DNA from: Eubacterium sp.
GTDB taxonomy: Bacteria > Bacillota > Clostridia > Lachnospirales > CAG-274
NCBI GenBank assembly: GCA_020859645.1
Contig: JAJBVU010000140.1
Location: 1-15,160 of the forward strand
Length of the DNA stretch: 15,160 bases
Direction of reading: 5' to 3'
Both the position numbers and the translations under genes were made by a program. Shown in pieces: positions 12,905 to 15,160 of the stretch. The notes beneath the pieces were generated by a model. The model worked only from the letters and a program-made list of their open reading frames with translations, had not been told where the DNA came from and ran no database searches. Every line of letters begins with the position of its first letter. The stretch's first letter is position 1.

Positions 12905-15043
12905 ATGAAATCATTAATCATAGCAGAAAAGCCCTCTGTGGGCCGTGACATAGCCAAGGTAATAGGCTGTACGGGCAAAGGGGAGGGCTTTTTATTTAAC
13001 GAAAATTATATTGTCAGCTGGGCTTTCGGTCACCTGGTTACCCTTTACGACCCTGAGGACTACGATGACAGCCTTAAAAGATGGAAACGTGAAACACTTC
13101 CCATTATTCCCCAAGAGATAAAGCTTAAGGCAGTTAAGGACGGCAAAAAACAGCTGAATGTCCTTAAAAAGCTTATGAACGACAAAGAAGTTGACCGCCT
13201 TATATGCGCCACCGATGCCGGAAGAGAGGGCGAGCTTATTTTCCGCTACATATATGCCTACTTAAAGTGCAAAAAGCCCTTTTCAAGGCTTTGGATTTCC
13301 AGCATGACCGACAAGGCTATAAAAGACGGCTTTTCCGCCCTTAAAGACGGCTCCGAATACAACAATCTCTACCTCAGCGCAAAATGCCGCAGCGAAGCCG
13401 ACTGGCTTGTAGGCATAAACGCCAGCCGTGCCTTTACTCTTAAATACAATGTGCTTCTTTCCATAGGCAGAGTTCAGACCCCTACCTTAGCCATAATCTG
13501 TCAGCGGCAAAAGGAAATAGACGCCTTTGTTCCGCAGGAATATTACGAGGTTACTGCAGATTTCGGCTCATACACAGGGCTTTACATAAACAATAATGAT
13601 ACTAAAATAAAAACTATAGACGAAGCCAACCGTATCATAAAAGAAACACAGGGCAAGGAAGGCTTTGTTAAGTCCGTAAAAAATGAAGAAAAGAAGCAGG
13701 CTCCCCCTTTGCTTTATGACCTGACGGAGCTTCAGAGAGACGCAAACTCAAAATTCGGCTTTACGGCTCAAAAGACACTTTCATTAGCCCAAGCCCTTTA
13801 TGAAAAGCGAAAGATGATAACCTACCCCAGAACCGACAGCCGTCACTTATCCGACGATATGGTTCCCAAGATCAAATTAACCCTGAAGCAGCTTTCTATG
13901 ACCGAAAACTACGGCGAGGCTTCCTCCTACGTGCTTTCTCTTCCGAAGCTGCCCGTAAACAAACGAATAATCGACAATTCAAAGGTTACAGACCACCACG
14001 CCATTATTCCCACAGACGGCAGTCTCCGCCCACACCTTCTTTCCCCTGACGAGTTTAAGATTTTCGACCTTGTGGCAAGGCGGTTTATGCAGGTTTTCTA
14101 CCCTAACTACGTCTATTCAACCACTTCAATAATCACCGAGGTTAGTTCCTGCGCCTTCATCACTAAGGGAACCACCGTCATAACCCCGGGCTGGACAGCC
14201 CTGAACGTCACAGGCACGAAAAAGGAAAAGAAAGAGGACATTCTCCCCAACGTTATAGAAGGCGACCCTGAGACCGCCCAAAAGGTCACAAAAAAGAAAA
14301 AGCAGACCAAGCCCCCAAGCCCCTACACAGAAGCCGCCCTTCTCTCCGCTATGGAAAACGCAGGGCGTTTCGTTGAGGATGAAGCCTTAAAGGAACAGCT
14401 TAAGGAAAACGGCTTAGGCACTCCTGCCACACGTGCAGGAATAATCGAGCGGCTCATAACCGTTAAATACATTACCCGAAAGGGCAAAAGCCTTATTCCA
14501 ACGGAAAAGGGTATGAAGCTGATCGAGGTCTGCCCCAAAGAGCTTAAAAGCCCCGAAACCACAGGCAGGTGGGAAAAGGGCTTAGTCTCCGTTTCCAAAG
14601 GCAAAATGACTCCCGACCGCTTTATGGAAAGCATTAAGCGCTACGTCTGTTTTCTTGCTGAAAATCCCTTTAAAACCGACACAGGGGTAGTCTTTGCCCC
14701 CGAAGCGCCTAAAGGAAGGCGGTCAAGGCTTAAATCCTTAGGCGTCTGTCCCCTTTGCGGCAGTCCCGTTTTCGAAAACTCAAAGGCTTTCTACTGCTCC
14801 GGTTGGAAAAACGGCTGCAAATTCACCGTCTGGAAGGACGAACTTAAAGCCTACGGCGGTGAAGTAACCCCGGACCTTATAAAAACACTGCTTACGCAGG
14901 GCAAGGCTGAAAACATCGCCGTAACCCTTCCCCAAACCGCAGAAAAATGCACCTGCGATATAATTATAAACCGAAACATTAAAGGCTTTCTGGAGCTTAA
15001 GGGACTGAAACGTGTACAGCCCCCAACTTCAGCCCCTGAGTAG
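12905..15043 (+). CDS. topB: DNA topoisomerase III
   Basis: This 712-residue type IA topoisomerase cuts one DNA strand through a Tyr linkage and passes another through, resolving linked or recombining DNA. The Toprim domain (about 1-150) has E8-K9 in AEKPSVG and the D104-A-G-R-E-G-E110 metal site. The catalytic tyrosine is Y307 in MITYPRTDSRHL. The SIGRVQTPTLAI and DHHAIIPTDG motifs fit bacterial TopB. The C-terminus carries one zinc ribbon: C615-x2-C618-x12-C631-x6-C638. An additional EKCTCDIIINRNIKGFLELKGLKRV tail follows. AAAAGGA at 12889-12895 precedes the ATG by nine bases. No clear promoter is visible in the gap behind holA, so it may be read from upstream. TopB genes are also common on integrative elements, but no conjugation genes are present here. 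Confidence 0.95.
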   Translation: MKSLIIAEKPSVGRDIAKVIGCTGKGEGFLFNENYIVSWAFGHLVTLYDPEDYDDSLKRWKRETLPIIPQEIKLKAVKDGKKQLNVLKKLMNDKEVDRLICATDAGREGELIFRYIYAYLKCKKPFSRLWISSMTDKAIKDGFSALKDGSEYNNLYLSAKCRSEADWLVGINASRAFTLKYNVLLSIGRVQTPTLAIICQRQKEIDAFVPQEYYEVTADFGSYTGLYINNNDTKIKTIDEANRIIKETQGKEGFVKSVKNEEKKQAPPLLYDLTELQRDANSKFGFTAQKTLSLAQALYEKRKMITYPRTDSRHLSDDMVPKIKLTLKQLSMTENYGEASSYVLSLPKLPVNKRIIDNSKVTDHHAIIPTDGSLRPHLLSPDEFKIFDLVARRFMQVFYPNYVYSTTSIITEVSSCAFITKGTTVITPGWTALNVTGTKKEKKEDILPNVIEGDPETAQKVTKKKKQTKPPSPYTEAALLSAMENAGRFVEDEALKEQLKENGLGTPATRAGIIERLITVKYITRKGKSLIPTEKGMKLIEVCPKELKSPETTGRWEKGLVSVSKGKMTPDRFMESIKRYVCFLAENPFKTDTGVVFAPEAPKGRRSRLKSLGVCPLCGSPVFENSKAFYCSGWKNGCKFTVWKDELKAYGGEVTPDLIKTLLTQGKAENIAVTLPQTAEKCTCDIIINRNIKGFLELKGLKRVQPPTSAPE

Positions 15044-15045
15044 AA

Positions 15046-15080
15046 CCTCGGGCGGGGTGCCGGGGTTCGGGCGGCGCCCT
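15046..15080 (+). repeat. GC-rich hairpin after topB
   Basis: A block of almost pure G and C begins three bases after the topB stop, sharply unlike the surrounding sequence. GGGTGCC at 15055-15061 can pair with GGCGCCC at 15073-15079 (one G-T pair) around an 11-base loop. The following sequence (TCAAATTCCTTTTCGC) has only a broken T-tract, so it may be a weak terminator or an interspersed extragenic repeat. Confidence 0.4.
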
Positions 15081-15131
15081 CAAATTCCTTTTCGCTTTCC
15101 TGCAAACTGTGATTTTATTCAAAAAATGCTG

Positions 15132-15160
15132 TTGACAAGACTTAATTTCTGTGTTAATAT
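15132..15160 (+). promoter_or_regulatory. Promoter at the window edge, for a gene beyond it
   Basis: TTGACA at 15132-15137 is a perfect -35. After 17 bases comes TAATAT at 15155-15160 (four of six matches), preceded by TG one base before, the extended -10 pattern. The last base of the window is the last base of the -10, so the transcript and gene lie outside. Confidence 0.65.

Noticed and set aside
14323..14634. Open frame of about 100 codons on the - strand inside topB
   Set aside because: It is antisense to a strongly conserved gene and its translation shows no recognisable domain or ribosome site.
12905..15043. topB as a marker of an integrative conjugative element
   Set aside because: No relaxase, coupling protein, integrase, single-strand binding protein or attachment site is seen, and the neighbour is the housekeeping holA.

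Overview
The window looks like a chromosomal segment of a Gram-positive clostridial bacterium (class Clostridia, possibly an Oscillospiraceae or Lachnospiraceae relative). This rests on the gene families (clostridial DUF2201/MoxR/leucine-rich-repeat set, DUF4358 lipoprotein, DHHW protein, PhoB-type regulator), AAGGAGG-type ribosome sites, sigma-A-type promoters, moderate GC and a strong preference for CTT leucine codons. No genus can be named. Genes fill almost the whole window. I see no tRNA, rRNA, CRISPR array, transposase or phage gene, and no gene-free stretch over 300 bases.

Region 1 (about 1-3818, + strand) is a tight three-gene set: a metallopeptidase-like/VWA-like protein, a MoxR-type AAA+ ATPase whose ATG overlaps the preceding stop, and a cytosolic leucine-rich-repeat protein. 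MoxR plus VWA is a known pairing in protein remodelling and metal insertion. The third gene is a plausible substrate adapter. What the set acts on is unknown.

Region 2 (3858-7796, + strand) follows after 39 bases with no visible terminator or promoter. It encodes a DUF4358 lipoprotein, an MBOAT membrane O-acyltransferase, a DHHW (AlgX/AlgJ-like) membrane-anchored protein and a secreted SGNH/GDSL hydrolase. Together they look like a machine that moves acyl (probably acetyl) groups across the membrane onto a surface polymer. The run ends at a clear intrinsic terminator whose stem begins inside the last codons.

Region 3 (7818-9748, - strand) is a two-gene unit: a secreted beta-propeller-like protein, then a short-chain dehydrogenase. 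It reads from a near-consensus promoter with an extended -10 and converges on the region 2 terminator.

Region 4 (9875-15043, + strand) begins with a perfect consensus promoter (TTGACA, 17 bp, TATAAT) whose spacer carries an exact inverted repeat. Downstream are a membrane-anchored SGNH-fold protein that has lost its catalytic residues, an OmpR/PhoB-family response regulator with an altered acidic pocket and no kinase nearby, DNA polymerase III delta (holA), an extragenic palindromic repeat, and DNA topoisomerase III (topB). The window ends exactly at the -10 box of another promoter.

The most interesting items are the degenerate SGNH protein beside an orphan regulator under a promoter with an embedded dyad, the VWA/MoxR/LRR set joined to an acylation cassette, and a marked excess of the palindrome AAGCTT across the window.
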